Of a stretch of 63,061 bases of DNA, positions 9,044-18,375 are shown piece after piece (the first letter of the stretch is position 1; each line of letters opens with the position of its first letter). Under the pieces are notes generated by a model, which did no database searches, was not told where the DNA came from, and saw only the letters and a program-made list of their open reading frames with translations. The translations under genes and the position numbers were made by a program. The stretch is taken from NCBI GenBank assembly GCA_030748415.1, contig JASMMA010000011.1, forward strand, positions 5,785 through 68,845, written 5' to 3'. This stretch comes from Planctomycetota bacterium (lineage in GTDB: Bacteria > Planctomycetota > UBA1135).

Positions 9044-10740
9044 GTCAGCGCGTGAGTCAAGCAAAAAGTCAGCACAAACTGAGTGTTGTTCTACTGTTCC
9101 TGTGTCTAATTCCCCTCTTGGTTTTATTCTCTTCTTTGAGTACTCGCTGGGATTTCACTCGGGACAAGGAATACTCCCTAGCTCCAGCCACTCGAAATCT
9201 ATTAACTCAGCTCGAGGATCGCCTTCAGCTCAAACTTTTCTTAAATAAAGACCTTGAAGGTGCGGAAGCTATTTTGCCCTCCAGACTTCTTTTGGAAGAC
9301 CTATTGGAAGAAATGGTCGCATGGAGTGGAGGGAAGGTTTCCATTGAAACGGTTGACCCCACTCTTGATATGGCCGCATCCAGCGCAGCCGAAGCGGCTG
9401 GAGTTCGAGCAATCCAGGTTCCTGCCTCTGACGGAAGTGGCTCCCGCATCTTAAATATTTGGCAAGGCCTGGAAATGCGTTATCAGGGCCGCTCGGAAGT
9501 TATTCCCTTTGCGGTTCCGGCCGAGTTTGAATTTGCTTTTGCTGTTCGCTTGGGAAATCTTATTCGGGAGAGCCCACCGCGGGTGGGTTTTTTCAGTCGC
9601 GAACCTGCGCTCCCCCCGAGTGTTCCGGGAATGGAGCTGCCAGTTCCTGCTGGCCGCATCTTTGATGAGCTCAGGAACATTGCTGGCTTGCGTTTTGGTG
9701 TGACCGATGTTTCCCCCGAAAATCCAGAGGAGTTAGAAAACCTCGCCGCCCTCGTCGTAGTACCCGAAGCGGTTACTCCTGAAGAACTAGCAGGAATTCA
9801 AAATTACCTTCAGAATGGGGGACACGTTCTTGTTTTGTTTGATCGACATCGAACGGAACCCAGCACAATGGAACGCACTCCTATCGAGAGCGGGCTTGAA
9901 GATTGGTTCGCTGAGCTAGGTGTTTATCCAAGCGAGCAAATTCTTTGGGACGAAGAGTGTTTCCAAATCCCAACTCAGCCCCAAATTGTTGAGTTGCCAG
10001 ACGGTCGCCGAGCGCAAGTCCCACAAAATGTTGGCTATGGGCTTTGGCCACTTTTGACATCGGACTCCCTTGCGGAAGCTCATGTCGTGGTTTCTGCCCT
10101 GAGTAGCATTCATATGTTGTGGGCGCATCCTCTTATTCTGAAAGATGTCCCTGAGGACCTCACGGGAGAAACTCTATTCCAGAGCACACAGGGTGCTTGG
10201 TTGGTTCCGAGTGATAGTTCAGTTGAGCCTACCCTTGAGAATATTGAACAGCTCCGCGCCCAGGCAATGGGGAGTGGACCATCGCGTTCCTATCCGCTTG
10301 CCGTAGCTCTTTCGGGCCCTAAATTTTCCGATGAGGGTTTGTTGGTTGTTCTGGGTGATTCGGACTTATTGAGCAATGCTGGATTAGCTCTCCTACCCGG
10401 AGGCGGGAATCGAGACTTGGCGGCCAACCTCTTTGATTGGCTAAGCCAAGACGCTTCCTTTATCGGTTTGCGCTCTCGTGGAAACGACCTTCCGCAAATT
10501 CGGAACTTTTTTAGAGAATCGATTGAAACTCAAGGAGGTGTTCAACCTCAATACACTCGAACTGAAATCGAAGCTTTAGAGTCGGAAGCTCGCACCTTTG
10601 AACGCGGCCAGCGACGCCTTTGGGCTTGGGGAAATGTTCTTATTGCACCTCTTCTCCTCCTTCTGCTTGCAGCGGCACACTTTAGTTGGCATGCCCGCCG
10701 GGGGCGTAACCCCTGGAGAGGTGAAAGGGGGTCCTCATGA
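9040..10740 (+). CDS. GldG-like ABC auxiliary protein
   Basis: The start at ATG 9040 overlaps the permease stop (ATGA) and gives 566 residues. An N-terminal membrane helix (VVLLFLCLIPLLVLFSSL) is followed by RWDFTRDKEYSLAPATRNLL, the hallmark opening of the GldG / ABC_transp_aux extracytoplasmic domain. A second membrane helix lies at the C-terminus (LIAPLLLLLLAAAHF) before a basic tail. GldG proteins accompany GldA and GldF in the exporter. The substrate is unknown. Confidence 0.9.
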   Translation: MSQRVSQAKSQHKLSVVLLFLCLIPLLVLFSSLSTRWDFTRDKEYSLAPATRNLLTQLEDRLQLKLFLNKDLEGAEAILPSRLLLEDLLEEMVAWSGGKVSIETVDPTLDMAASSAAEAAGVRAIQVPASDGSGSRILNIWQGLEMRYQGRSEVIPFAVPAEFEFAFAVRLGNLIRESPPRVGFFSREPALPPSVPGMELPVPAGRIFDELRNIAGLRFGVTDVSPENPEELENLAALVVVPEAVTPEELAGIQNYLQNGGHVLVLFDRHRTEPSTMERTPIESGLEDWFAELGVYPSEQILWDEECFQIPTQPQIVELPDGRRAQVPQNVGYGLWPLLTSDSLAEAHVVVSALSSIHMLWAHPLILKDVPEDLTGETLFQSTQGAWLVPSDSSVEPTLENIEQLRAQAMGSGPSRSYPLAVALSGPKFSDEGLLVVLGDSDLLSNAGLALLPGGGNRDLAANLFDWLSQDASFIGLRSRGNDLPQIRNFFRESIETQGGVQPQYTRTEIEALESEARTFERGQRRLWAWGNVLIAPLLLLLLAAAHFSWHARRGRNPWRGERGSS

Positions 10741-11720
10741 AGATGAATGCTCAGAACCGACTCCTCGCCATTCTGGCCGCTCTTTTGTGGTTGAGTGCCG
10801 TTCTCATTGAGAAACCCTGGGAAGGCGGAGCGCATGAACGCACAACTGCCCAAGTGGCTCCATTGTTTCCTGAACTTCAACTTCAGCGGCAGAACATTTC
10901 CAAGATTCACATTCAAAGTGCAGAGAAGTCGGTCACCCTTCATCGTACTTCGGCTGGCTTTGTAGTTGAAAATAAGTTTGGACACCTAGCCAATCCAACC
11001 CGGATTATTCAGCTGGTGGATTCCTTAAGTTTTTTAGATAACCGAGATGTTGTTTCTGTGAACCCCGAAAAGCGCGCGACTTTTGGTGTCCAAGATGGTG
11101 CTGGAACAAGAATCATTGTGGAAAACCCACAGGGCGAGGTTTTGGCCGACCTCATCGGCGGGAAATTGCGTGAAATGGACCCCTTCTCTTCCAGCCAAGT
11201 CCGCTTGGATTTCTATGTTCGGCCTAGCGGGCGGGATGAAGTCCTTTTGGTGAGCGCTTATCAGCCCCCTTCTGTTGAAGCCGCCGATTGGCTGGAAGCT
11301 GATTTGTTTTCTTTTGAAGCCGCCGACATAACAACCGCCTCTCGAATGGAGTTCCCCTCAGGAGAATCTTGGACCCTAACCCGTGATGGTCCCGAAGCCT
11401 GGCGCATGGACCATCCGGAAAAACGCGATATTGACCTTTATGAAGGAGATTCCTGGGCCTTTAGTTTTGCAAACCTCAGTGTGTCTGATGTTTGGGCTCG
11501 ACTCAAACCTGGCGAAAATCCTGATGATGAATATGGATTCTCCACCAATCTATTCCGAGTGGAAACTCAACAAGGAAATGCATTAGAACTCCGTTTAGGA
11601 GGGCTTGCCCCCAACTCCGATCGTTTCGCTTGGGTTGTGGGAGAGGAATGGGTTTACTCCATCCCTAGTCACACAGTGGAACAGTTGTGTAAACCGTTTT
11701 CCTCAACGAGCGAAGACTAA
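10737..11720 (+). CDS. DUF4340 protein of the Gld-type exporter
   Basis: This 327-residue protein has one N-terminal membrane helix and then an extracytoplasmic region (NISKIHIQSAEKSVTLHRTSAGFVVE onward) typical of DUF4340, built from repeated beta units. DUF4340 genes commonly close gldA-F-G-like operons. The start overlaps the upstream stop (ATGA at 10737). The stop codon interlocks in 4 bp with the stop of the converging oxidoreductase gene. Confidence 0.85.
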   Translation: MKMNAQNRLLAILAALLWLSAVLIEKPWEGGAHERTTAQVAPLFPELQLQRQNISKIHIQSAEKSVTLHRTSAGFVVENKFGHLANPTRIIQLVDSLSFLDNRDVVSVNPEKRATFGVQDGAGTRIIVENPQGEVLADLIGGKLREMDPFSSSQVRLDFYVRPSGRDEVLLVSAYQPPSVEAADWLEADLFSFEAADITTASRMEFPSGESWTLTRDGPEAWRMDHPEKRDIDLYEGDSWAFSFANLSVSDVWARLKPGENPDDEYGFSTNLFRVETQQGNALELRLGGLAPNSDRFAWVVGEEWVYSIPSHTVEQLCKPFSSTSED

Positions 11721-13282
11721 ATCAGCCCCGCCATTTCCTGGAGCTGTCTCCAGTTATTCAAGCGGTCCATTTCAGCGGCCTTCATCGTTTCAGAAGGGTT
11801 CCCTTCGGCATCGAAATGCTTCCGGAAGCGGCCTTCGGTCGCAGCGAAGTTAATGAAAGTGAGATCTTTGTCGTCTCGTTGGGCCCAGTTCTCTTTGAGC
11901 GCTGGGTTGCCTTTGAGACTTAGGCGTTCACTCAGCAAATCCCCATTTCTTGGGTCGTGAATCAAGAGAGGGAAAGTCCGAGTTTCTACGGCGAGCTTGG
12001 CTTGGTGGGAGGACATGTCATCGCCCACTCCGTGTTCTGGTTGGCATGTGGTGTAAACAATAATCACGGAAGGGCCGTCGTATTCATTTGCAGCAATGAT
12101 GGAACGGTAGAAGTGATTGATATGAGCGGGCGTGGTTTGTGCCACAAAAACATTAGGATGCATCATGCAGATTTGTGCAGCTTCTTTGCGGTGCTCCATT
12201 TTCCCCGGGGTGGCTTTGCCGTGCATGGAAAGTTTGGCTTCTTGGCCAAGGAAAGTAGCAGTGGAAGTTTGGCCTCCTGTATTGGAATAGACTTGAGTGT
12301 CTAAGACGAGCATGTTGACATTCATCCCAGAGGAAAGAACGCGCGACATGGCTTGGAAACCGATATCCAACATGCCGCCATCGCCGCCGATGCACCACAC
12401 TTTTTTGTCTGTCCAACCCAGTTGATCCCAACGAAGGCGAACTCCTGCGGCAGTCGTCGCCGCATTTTCAAATAGGGAGTTCATCCATGGGGCTTTGTAT
12501 GGGTTGTAGGGGTAAGTGCTGGCGTAAACGGTGTTGCAGCCCGTCGCTGCAATCAAGCCAATGGACTCAGGCCCATAAATAAAGTTTGTCGCAGCCAACA
12601 TCATGCGCAAAGCGGTGACTTCCCCACAACCCATGCAGGAGCCCGCTCCGCCAGTAAAGGTGTCCACAGCATCTTGGGAAAGCATCATGTCAATGAGAAC
12701 TTTCTCATTGATGTACTTGTTGTCAGTGGCGGGAAGGTCGCGGTAAAGCTGAAAGCCCTTGTTGTACCAATCCAAGCCTTTTTCTTCCTTTTCAACCATC
12801 TTGAGCGCGTCGTGCGCGCCGCAAACTTCTACACACTCGCCACAACCTTTGCATTTGGTTGGGTCCACAAAAATACCGAACATGCCAGCTTCGATTCCTT
12901 TCTTTTGAGGAACGGTGTGAAACTTCTTTGTTTCAGTGAGGTGATGCTCTAATTGCTCTTTGGTTTCCTCGTCGGCCGTGGAGAGTCGATTCTGGAAATC
13001 TTCCTGGCCCACGACCTTGGCCAAAATGGCGGTGTCAGGGCATTCGGTCACGCATTCCATACAAGCGACACAGTTGGAGCGGTCGAAAGCAGGAATGTCA
13101 GGCCCGATGTAGGAGAAGTCCCGCAAGCTGGCCGTGCCTGGAGGGATGACAGAACGGGCAACGGACAGGTCGGCTTCAAGGCCCAGCTCTGCACTGCCAT
13201 CGTTGTAGCCATCTATGATGCGCTTTTGGAAGTCTTCGACATCCAGAAGTTCGAACAAATCAGAAGGTGCTTGAGTACTCAT
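11717..13282 (-). CDS. Pyruvate:ferredoxin oxidoreductase, ferredoxin and TPP-domain chain
   Basis: This 521-residue chain corresponds to the C-terminal half of single-chain NifJ. A two-[4Fe-4S] ferredoxin domain has ligands C71, C74, C77, C81 and C144, C147, C150, C154. The TPP domain contains C216 and C219 (CMGCGE) and C249 for the proximal cluster, and the TPP/Mg site GDGGMLDIGFQAMSR with DTQVYSNTGGQ. It converts pyruvate and CoA to acetyl-CoA, CO2 and reduced ferredoxin together with the chain encoded 5 bp upstream. A 2-oxoacid other than pyruvate cannot be excluded. Confidence 0.94.
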   Translation of the reverse strand: MSTQAPSDLFELLDVEDFQKRIIDGYNDGSAELGLEADLSVARSVIPPGTASLRDFSYIGPDIPAFDRSNCVACMECVTECPDTAILAKVVGQEDFQNRLSTADEETKEQLEHHLTETKKFHTVPQKKGIEAGMFGIFVDPTKCKGCGECVEVCGAHDALKMVEKEEKGLDWYNKGFQLYRDLPATDNKYINEKVLIDMMLSQDAVDTFTGGAGSCMGCGEVTALRMMLAATNFIYGPESIGLIAATGCNTVYASTYPYNPYKAPWMNSLFENAATTAAGVRLRWDQLGWTDKKVWCIGGDGGMLDIGFQAMSRVLSSGMNVNMLVLDTQVYSNTGGQTSTATFLGQEAKLSMHGKATPGKMEHRKEAAQICMMHPNVFVAQTTPAHINHFYRSIIAANEYDGPSVIIVYTTCQPEHGVGDDMSSHQAKLAVETRTFPLLIHDPRNGDLLSERLSLKGNPALKENWAQRDDKDLTFINFAATEGRFRKHFDAEGNPSETMKAAEMDRLNNWRQLQEMAGLI

Positions 13283-13287
13283 GGATT

Positions 13288-15252
13288 TCAGACGCTGAGG
13301 GTGGTTTCGGATTCAATGACTTCAAGGGGGACTTCGCGAGCTTCATCCATCCCGCGGCGCACACATTCAAGGTTTTCGGCAACCACTTTGTCGCCTCGGC
13401 GGCCAAAGTACTTACGGAGGCTGTCTTCAACGCCTTCCAAAACAGCGTCGTGGCTGAGACCCGAGCGCTCGGCGAAAGGAGTTACTTTTAAGAACACTCC
13501 CAAAAGAACAATGCCCTGCATCCTGACTACAAGGTCGGGGGATGAGGCAATCTCTCGTGCAACTTGCACCATGTCCAACCAGTAAAGCTTAATCTTTCGT
13601 TCTTGAATGATTTTTCGATGCTTTTCAGGAATGGAGCGCCAAACCGATTCAGCATCGTCAAGAGGAGACTGCATAAACAAAGTTCCGCCTTCGACCAATC
13701 CAAAAGTTGGGTTCCCGTTTTTGAAAGCATTAATGTCGTTGAGCGGAACAAATTCAACCTTGTGCAATTCGCAGTGGGTTCGAATATGTTCGGGCGCAAC
13801 CGTTAAGAAGTAAGTGGTCGGGAGGCCTTTCTTCTCGGAACCGTATTTGGGATAGGCTTGAACCTTTTGGTCGAAAATGTCAGCGACTAAGGTTGCAATC
13901 ACCTTGTTCGTGGTCACGGAACCAAATCCGCCCACAGAATGGCCTCGCATTGAGAATGCTCCGTCCGGACGCACATCTGGATCATCTTCCATAGCAATGG
14001 CAGTAGCGTGCTTGATTCCCAAAGAGCAAAAACGACCGGCGGGGCCTGGTTTGCCTTGCTGGATGTGTTCAAATAAAGCCTTGATGTCCCCCGGACGAAT
14101 GTCGCGAGAACCTAAACCGCCGGAACATTCCCAAACGATGGGCATGTCGCCGGAGGCTTCTTCATAACCTGGTGCGCCCGACATGGCATCGTAAAGAGCA
14201 GCTTTGATTTCAGCGGCAAGCGGGTTGGATTGAGCCGCCGGAATATCCAGTCGTTCCACAACAGCGACAGCCTTCTTTCCTGCAAGGAGTTTTGCAATTT
14301 GAGGACCCGGGAAAGGCCGCCAGCTTAGTACAGATAGGCAACCCACCTTCATGTCTGTGTTCTCGCGCATCCAGTCCGCCGTGGCTTGGGCAGTTTCCAT
14401 CATGGAACCCATGCCAATCATGATGAAATCGGCATCTTCGCAGCGATGGCAATCGAGCATGCTGTACTCGCGACCCGTTTGCTTGCTAAATTCAGCAAAA
14501 GATTCCTCGAGCGCAGGTTCCAGCAAGGAGTAAAACGCGCGTTGAGCAATTTTCCCTTTCATGTAGGAGTCCTGGTTTTGAACGACTCCACTCATGTAAC
14601 CCGTGGCAGGGTCCATGAGATTCTTCAGCTTTGCGCGAGGATCTCCAACATACTCTTTCATGAACTCAGGTTCAGGCATGAGTACATCTTCTACGGTGTG
14701 GGTGGTTAAGAAACCATCTTCAACACTCATAAAAGGGGTGTGGGTGTTTTCAGCGACCCGCCGCGCAATCAACCCAAAGTCGGCCGACTCCTGGGCGTTG
14801 CGAGCCATTAAAATTCCCCACCCGCAATCTAGGACTGCGGCAACATCGTCGTGGCCGGCATGAACATTCAAAGAATGGGAAGTTAGCGCTCGGGCGCCAA
14901 TATGAAAAACAGCCGGAAGGCGTTTGCCAGCAATGGTGTAGAGCACTTCCTTCATAAGCACGAGCCCTTGGCCCGAAGTGAAAGTGGTCACGCGCCCACC
15001 AGCGGCGGCAAAACCTTCACACGCAGAAGCGGCGGAGTGTTCAGATTCCGGCTCGAAGAAAACGAGCGGTGTTCCCCAAACATTAGATTTCCCAGCAGCG
15101 ACCGAGGCTTCAAAAGCCTGGCCCATGTTGGTGGAAGAAGTAATGGGATAGCCGCAGGCCGCCTCACCAATGTGTGTTTCGACCCATGCGACCATGGTCG
15201 ATCCGTCGGCTGTAGCAGGCTGCCCTGGATAAGGGATGGAGGAGTCAGTCAT
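13288..15252 (-). CDS. Pyruvate:ferredoxin oxidoreductase, alpha/gamma chain
   Basis: The 654 residues match domains I-III of NifJ. The pyrimidine-binding and transketolase-like part (ITSSTNMGQ, VFFEPESEHSAASACEGFAAAGGRVTT) comes first, then the C-terminal gamma domain (MRGHSVGGFGSVTTNKV, YGSEKKGLPTTYFLT). The two chains sum to 1175 residues, the length of one-chain NifJ, so the enzyme is a NifJ split in front of the ferredoxin domain. A -10-like TAGAAT lies 27 nt upstream of the ATG. It is divergent from guaB. Confidence 0.93.
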   Translation of the reverse strand: MTDSSIPYPGQPATADGSTMVAWVETHIGEAACGYPITSSTNMGQAFEASVAAGKSNVWGTPLVFFEPESEHSAASACEGFAAAGGRVTTFTSGQGLVLMKEVLYTIAGKRLPAVFHIGARALTSHSLNVHAGHDDVAAVLDCGWGILMARNAQESADFGLIARRVAENTHTPFMSVEDGFLTTHTVEDVLMPEPEFMKEYVGDPRAKLKNLMDPATGYMSGVVQNQDSYMKGKIAQRAFYSLLEPALEESFAEFSKQTGREYSMLDCHRCEDADFIMIGMGSMMETAQATADWMRENTDMKVGCLSVLSWRPFPGPQIAKLLAGKKAVAVVERLDIPAAQSNPLAAEIKAALYDAMSGAPGYEEASGDMPIVWECSGGLGSRDIRPGDIKALFEHIQQGKPGPAGRFCSLGIKHATAIAMEDDPDVRPDGAFSMRGHSVGGFGSVTTNKVIATLVADIFDQKVQAYPKYGSEKKGLPTTYFLTVAPEHIRTHCELHKVEFVPLNDINAFKNGNPTFGLVEGGTLFMQSPLDDAESVWRSIPEKHRKIIQERKIKLYWLDMVQVAREIASSPDLVVRMQGIVLLGVFLKVTPFAERSGLSHDAVLEGVEDSLRKYFGRRGDKVVAENLECVRRGMDEAREVPLEVIESETTLSV

Positions 15253-15279
15253 GAGGTGTTTGGGGACGGGGACTTGCCT

Positions 15280-15285
15280 ATTCTA
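15280..15285 (-). promoter_or_regulatory. Candidate -10 (TAGAAT) for the oxidoreductase operon
   Basis: TAGAAT on the minus strand lies 27 nt before the ATG at 15252. No convincing -35 is seen at 16-18 nt. This implies a leader of about 20 nt without a Shine-Dalgarno sequence. Confidence 0.4.
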
Positions 15286-15336
15286 GACACCGCATTCCGG
15301 CAGCAGAAAGCTTAGGTGCAAAAGTGGGGGAGTCGT

Positions 15337-15342
15337 TACAAT
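15337..15342 (+). promoter_or_regulatory. -10 element TACAAT, leaderless start of guaB
   Basis: TACAAT is followed by only 5 nt and then ATG 15348, the spacing expected when transcription starts at the A of the start codon. It supports ATG 15348 over the upstream in-frame GTG at 15324. Confidence 0.6.
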
Positions 15343-15347
15343 TCGCC

Positions 15348-16796
15348 ATGGACCTGCCGCTGGCACTTACCTTTGATGATGTCCTCCTGGTACCTCAGGA
15401 GTCTGATGTTCTGCCCACCGACGCGCGCACGATTACGCGTTTTTCTCGGAATGTAAGCCTCAACATTCCCATTGCTTCGGCAGCCATGGACACGGTGACT
15501 GAAGCCGGGCTCGCCGTGGCCATCGCCCAACAGGGCGGTATTGGGATCATCCACCGAAACCTTTCGGTTGAAGATCAAGTCCGGGAAGTGGATAAAGTGA
15601 AACGGTCTGCCCACGGTGTGATTCACGACCCTATCACTCTTTCCCCGAATGAAAGTGTAGATGAAGCCCGCCGAGTTATGGCCGAAAATGGGGTGAGCGG
15701 ATTTCCCGTTTTGGATGGCGAGAAGGTTGTGGGAATTCTCACGAAACGGGACCTCAAGTTCCAAGAAGGCGGAGACCGAAAAGTCGCCGATGTCATGACG
15801 GGCTCCGGCCTAGTGACCGCACCCGTTTCCACATCTCTGCAAGAAGCCCAGGACATTTTGCACCAGGCAAAGGTGGAAAAACTCCTTCTGGTCGATGATG
15901 CGGGTGTACTGGAAGGGCTCATCACCATGCGAGACATTCGCCTGACTGAAAAGTTTCCCTCTGCCTCCAAAGACCAGGACGGCTGTCTGGTCGTGGGCGC
16001 CGCAGTGGGCGTTCATGATTATGAACGGGCAGAGGCCCTTGTAGAGGCTGGCGTGGATGTCCTCGTAGTGGACACCGCTCATGGCCATTCCGCAAATGTC
16101 ATGGACACGGTTCGTGGTTTGAAAAAACGCGACCTCGTTGATGTGGTTGCCGGAAACATTGCCACGGTCGAGGCGGCCGAAGCCCTTCTGGAAGCTGGCG
16201 CTGACGGAATCAAAGTGGGCATTGGGCCGGGAAGCATTTGCACGACTCGGGTTGTTGCCGGAGTGGGTGTCCCCCAGTTTTCTGCGGTTTACAATGTGAG
16301 CCAAGTATGTGCTGCAGAAAATATACCTGTTATCGCAGATGGTGGAATTCGGAACAGTGGCGATGCCGTCAAAGCCCTCGGCGCAGGCGCATCTTGTGTG
16401 ATGCTGGGTTCCCTTTTCGCTGGGGTAGATGAATCCCCGGGCGAATCCTTCCTCTATGAAGGCCGGAGTTTCAAGGCCGTGCGCGGCATGGGCTCTCTTG
16501 CAGCCATGGTAGAGGGCGGAAAAGCACGCTACGGCCAAGCCTCGGTGCATGAAACCCAGAAATTGGTCCCCGAAGGCATTGAGGGCATGGTCCCCAGTCG
16601 AGGGCCCCTCTCACCATTTGTTTACCAGTTTGTCGGCGGCATTCGAGCCGGCATGGGTTATGTCGGCGCCGAAGACCTGGATGTCTTCCGCGCGAAGGCC
16701 CGTTTCGTCCGCATTTCTGGCGCGGGCGTGAAAGAAAGTCATCCCCACGATGTCCGAATCACTAAAGAAGCCCCCAACTACCACCTCGGCGCCTAA
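15348..16796 (+). CDS. guaB: IMP dehydrogenase
   Basis: IMPDH oxidises IMP to XMP with NAD+, the committed step to guanine nucleotides. The 482-residue protein has the TIM-barrel start ([25 protein letters not shown]) and two CBS domains (about 90-205). The catalytic loop is [13 protein letters not shown] with the active Cys at about 298, followed by the GMGSLAAM flap region. I prefer ATG 15348 to GTG 15324 because of the -10 hexamer just before it. guaA follows directly, so the pair converts IMP to GMP. Confidence 0.97.
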   Translation: MDLPLALTFDDVLLVPQESDVLPTDARTITRFSRNVSLNIPIASAAMDTVTEAGLAVAIAQQGGIGIIHRNLSVEDQVREVDKVKRSAHGVIHDPITLSPNESVDEARRVMAENGVSGFPVLDGEKVVGILTKRDLKFQEGGDRKVADVMTGSGLVTAPVSTSLQEAQDILHQAKVEKLLLVDDAGVLEGLITMRDIRLTEKFPSASKDQDGCLVVGAAVGVHDYERAEALVEAGVDVLVVDTAHGHSANVMDTVRGLKKRDLVDVVAGNIATVEAAEALLEAGADGIKVGIGPGSICTTRVVAGVGVPQFSAVYNVSQVCAAENIPVIADGGIRNSGDAVKALGAGASCVMLGSLFAGVDESPGESFLYEGRSFKAVRGMGSLAAMVEGGKARYGQASVHETQKLVPEGIEGMVPSRGPLSPFVYQFVGGIRAGMGYVGAEDLDVFRAKARFVRISGAGVKESHPHDVRITKEAPNYHLGA

Positions 16797-16824
16797 AACT
16801 GTGGCGGCCGACTCCGCAATAACC

Positions 16825-18363
16825 ATGCATGAACGCATTTTGATTGTGGACTTTGGTTCACAGTACACCCAGTTGATTGCTCGCCGCGTACGGGAGCACG
16901 ATGTGTTCTCAGAGGTCGTGCCCGCCCAGGTTGCTCATGAAAAACTGGGCGCGGATTTGAAGGGTGTAATTTTGTCAGGTGGTCCGGCATCAGCCTACGC
17001 CGATGGGGCACCCGACATGGACCCTTCGGTGTTGGAAGCCGGCGTCCCTGTGTTGGGTATTTGCTACGGCATGCAATGGATGTGTGAAACCCTTGGCGGC
17101 AAGGTGCTGCCTGGCGAAACTCGCGAATTTGGCTTTACTGAAATGACCGTAGATGATGACACTGGTTTTTTCGGTGGCGTGGAAGCCCGAACGGTCGTTT
17201 GGATGAGCCATGGAGACCGTGTTGCGGCACTACCTAAAGGTTTCCGTCGCCTGGCTCACAGTGCGGATTGTCCCGAGGCCGCTGTTGGGGATCCAGAACG
17301 CGGTTTTTATGGGTTGCAGTTCCACCCTGAGGTGGCCCACACCCGCGAAGGGGCCAACATGCTCCAAAACTTTTTGAAGACCGTTGCCGGCTGCCAAGGG
17401 GATTGGACCCCCGGCGATTTGGCTCAGGAGTTGATTCAACAGGCCGAAGAACAAGTCGGTGCCAAAGGCGAAGTCGTTTTGGGTTTGTCGGGTGGAGTGG
17501 ATTCTTCTGTGGTGGGCGCGATTTTGCAAAAAGCAATCGGGCGGCGATGTCACGCTATTTTCGTAGACAATGGGCTCTTACGCGCGGGCGAACGAGAATT
17601 GGTCGAGGTGAAGTATCGTGAGCACTTTGACATCGATCTCACAGTGGTGGATGCGGGCGACCGCTTCCTTTCCAAGCTTTCCGGAGTAACAGACCCTGAA
17701 ACCAAGCGAAAGATAATTGGTCACGAGTTTATAGAGGTATTTCGTGAACAAGCCCAGCAATTTGAAAACGCCCACTTTTTGGGGCAAGGGACTTTGTATC
17801 CCGATGTGATTGAATCTGTGGCCGCGCACGGCGGTGCGACCGAGGTGATTAAATCCCATCACAATGTGGGGGGATTACCTGATGATTTAGAAATGGAACT
17901 CGTGGAGCCTCTTCGCTTGTTGTTCAAAGATGAGGTGCGCGTTTTGGGAAGTTGTTTAGGTGTTCCCGATGAACTGACTCAACGCCAACCATTTCCCGGA
18001 CCAGGATTGGCAGTTCGATGTGTAGGGGAGTGCTCTCCGGAACGAATTGAACTTTTACGGCAAGCCGATTTGATTGTACGGGAAGAATTTGAAAACCGAG
18101 GGGAGCAGGAAGGAGTGTGGCAGTACTTTGCAGTCTTGACGGGCGCCCGTTCGGTCGGCGTGATGGGCGACCAACGAACTTATGAGGAAGCCGTTGCCAT
18201 TCGCGCAGTTCAATCCTCCGACGGGATGACCGCCGACTGGGTGTACCCCAGTCGAGAATGCCTACAAGCCATCTCCAACCGCATCATCAATCATGTCCGC
18301 GGCATCAACCGCGTGGTTCTGGATATCACATCCAAGCCCCCGGGCACGATTGAGTGGGAGTAG
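16825..18363 (+). CDS. guaA: GMP synthase (glutamine-hydrolysing)
   Basis: GuaA aminates XMP to GMP. The class I glutamine amidotransferase domain (ILIVDFGSQYTQ, nucleophile in GICYGMQW, FHPEVAHT) is followed by the ATP pyrophosphatase domain (P-loop GLSGGVDSSV) and the dimerisation domain ending in KPPGTIEWE, as in other GuaA proteins. ATG 16825 gives 512 residues, close to the usual 515-525. An upstream in-frame ATG at 16750 would add a Thr/Ala/Pro-rich leader encoded inside the 3' end of guaB; it cannot be excluded. Confidence 0.96.
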   Translation: MHERILIVDFGSQYTQLIARRVREHDVFSEVVPAQVAHEKLGADLKGVILSGGPASAYADGAPDMDPSVLEAGVPVLGICYGMQWMCETLGGKVLPGETREFGFTEMTVDDDTGFFGGVEARTVVWMSHGDRVAALPKGFRRLAHSADCPEAAVGDPERGFYGLQFHPEVAHTREGANMLQNFLKTVAGCQGDWTPGDLAQELIQQAEEQVGAKGEVVLGLSGGVDSSVVGAILQKAIGRRCHAIFVDNGLLRAGERELVEVKYREHFDIDLTVVDAGDRFLSKLSGVTDPETKRKIIGHEFIEVFREQAQQFENAHFLGQGTLYPDVIESVAAHGGATEVIKSHHNVGGLPDDLEMELVEPLRLLFKDEVRVLGSCLGVPDELTQRQPFPGPGLAVRCVGECSPERIELLRQADLIVREEFENRGEQEGVWQYFAVLTGARSVGVMGDQRTYEEAVAIRAVQSSDGMTADWVYPSRECLQAISNRIINHVRGINRVVLDITSKPPGTIEWE

Positions 18364-18375
18364 GGTTCGAGTTCC

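Noticed and set aside
15324-15347. GTG 15324 as guaB start
   Set aside because: The -10 hexamer TACAAT at 15337 lies between it and ATG 15348, so the GTG would not be transcribed from that promoter.
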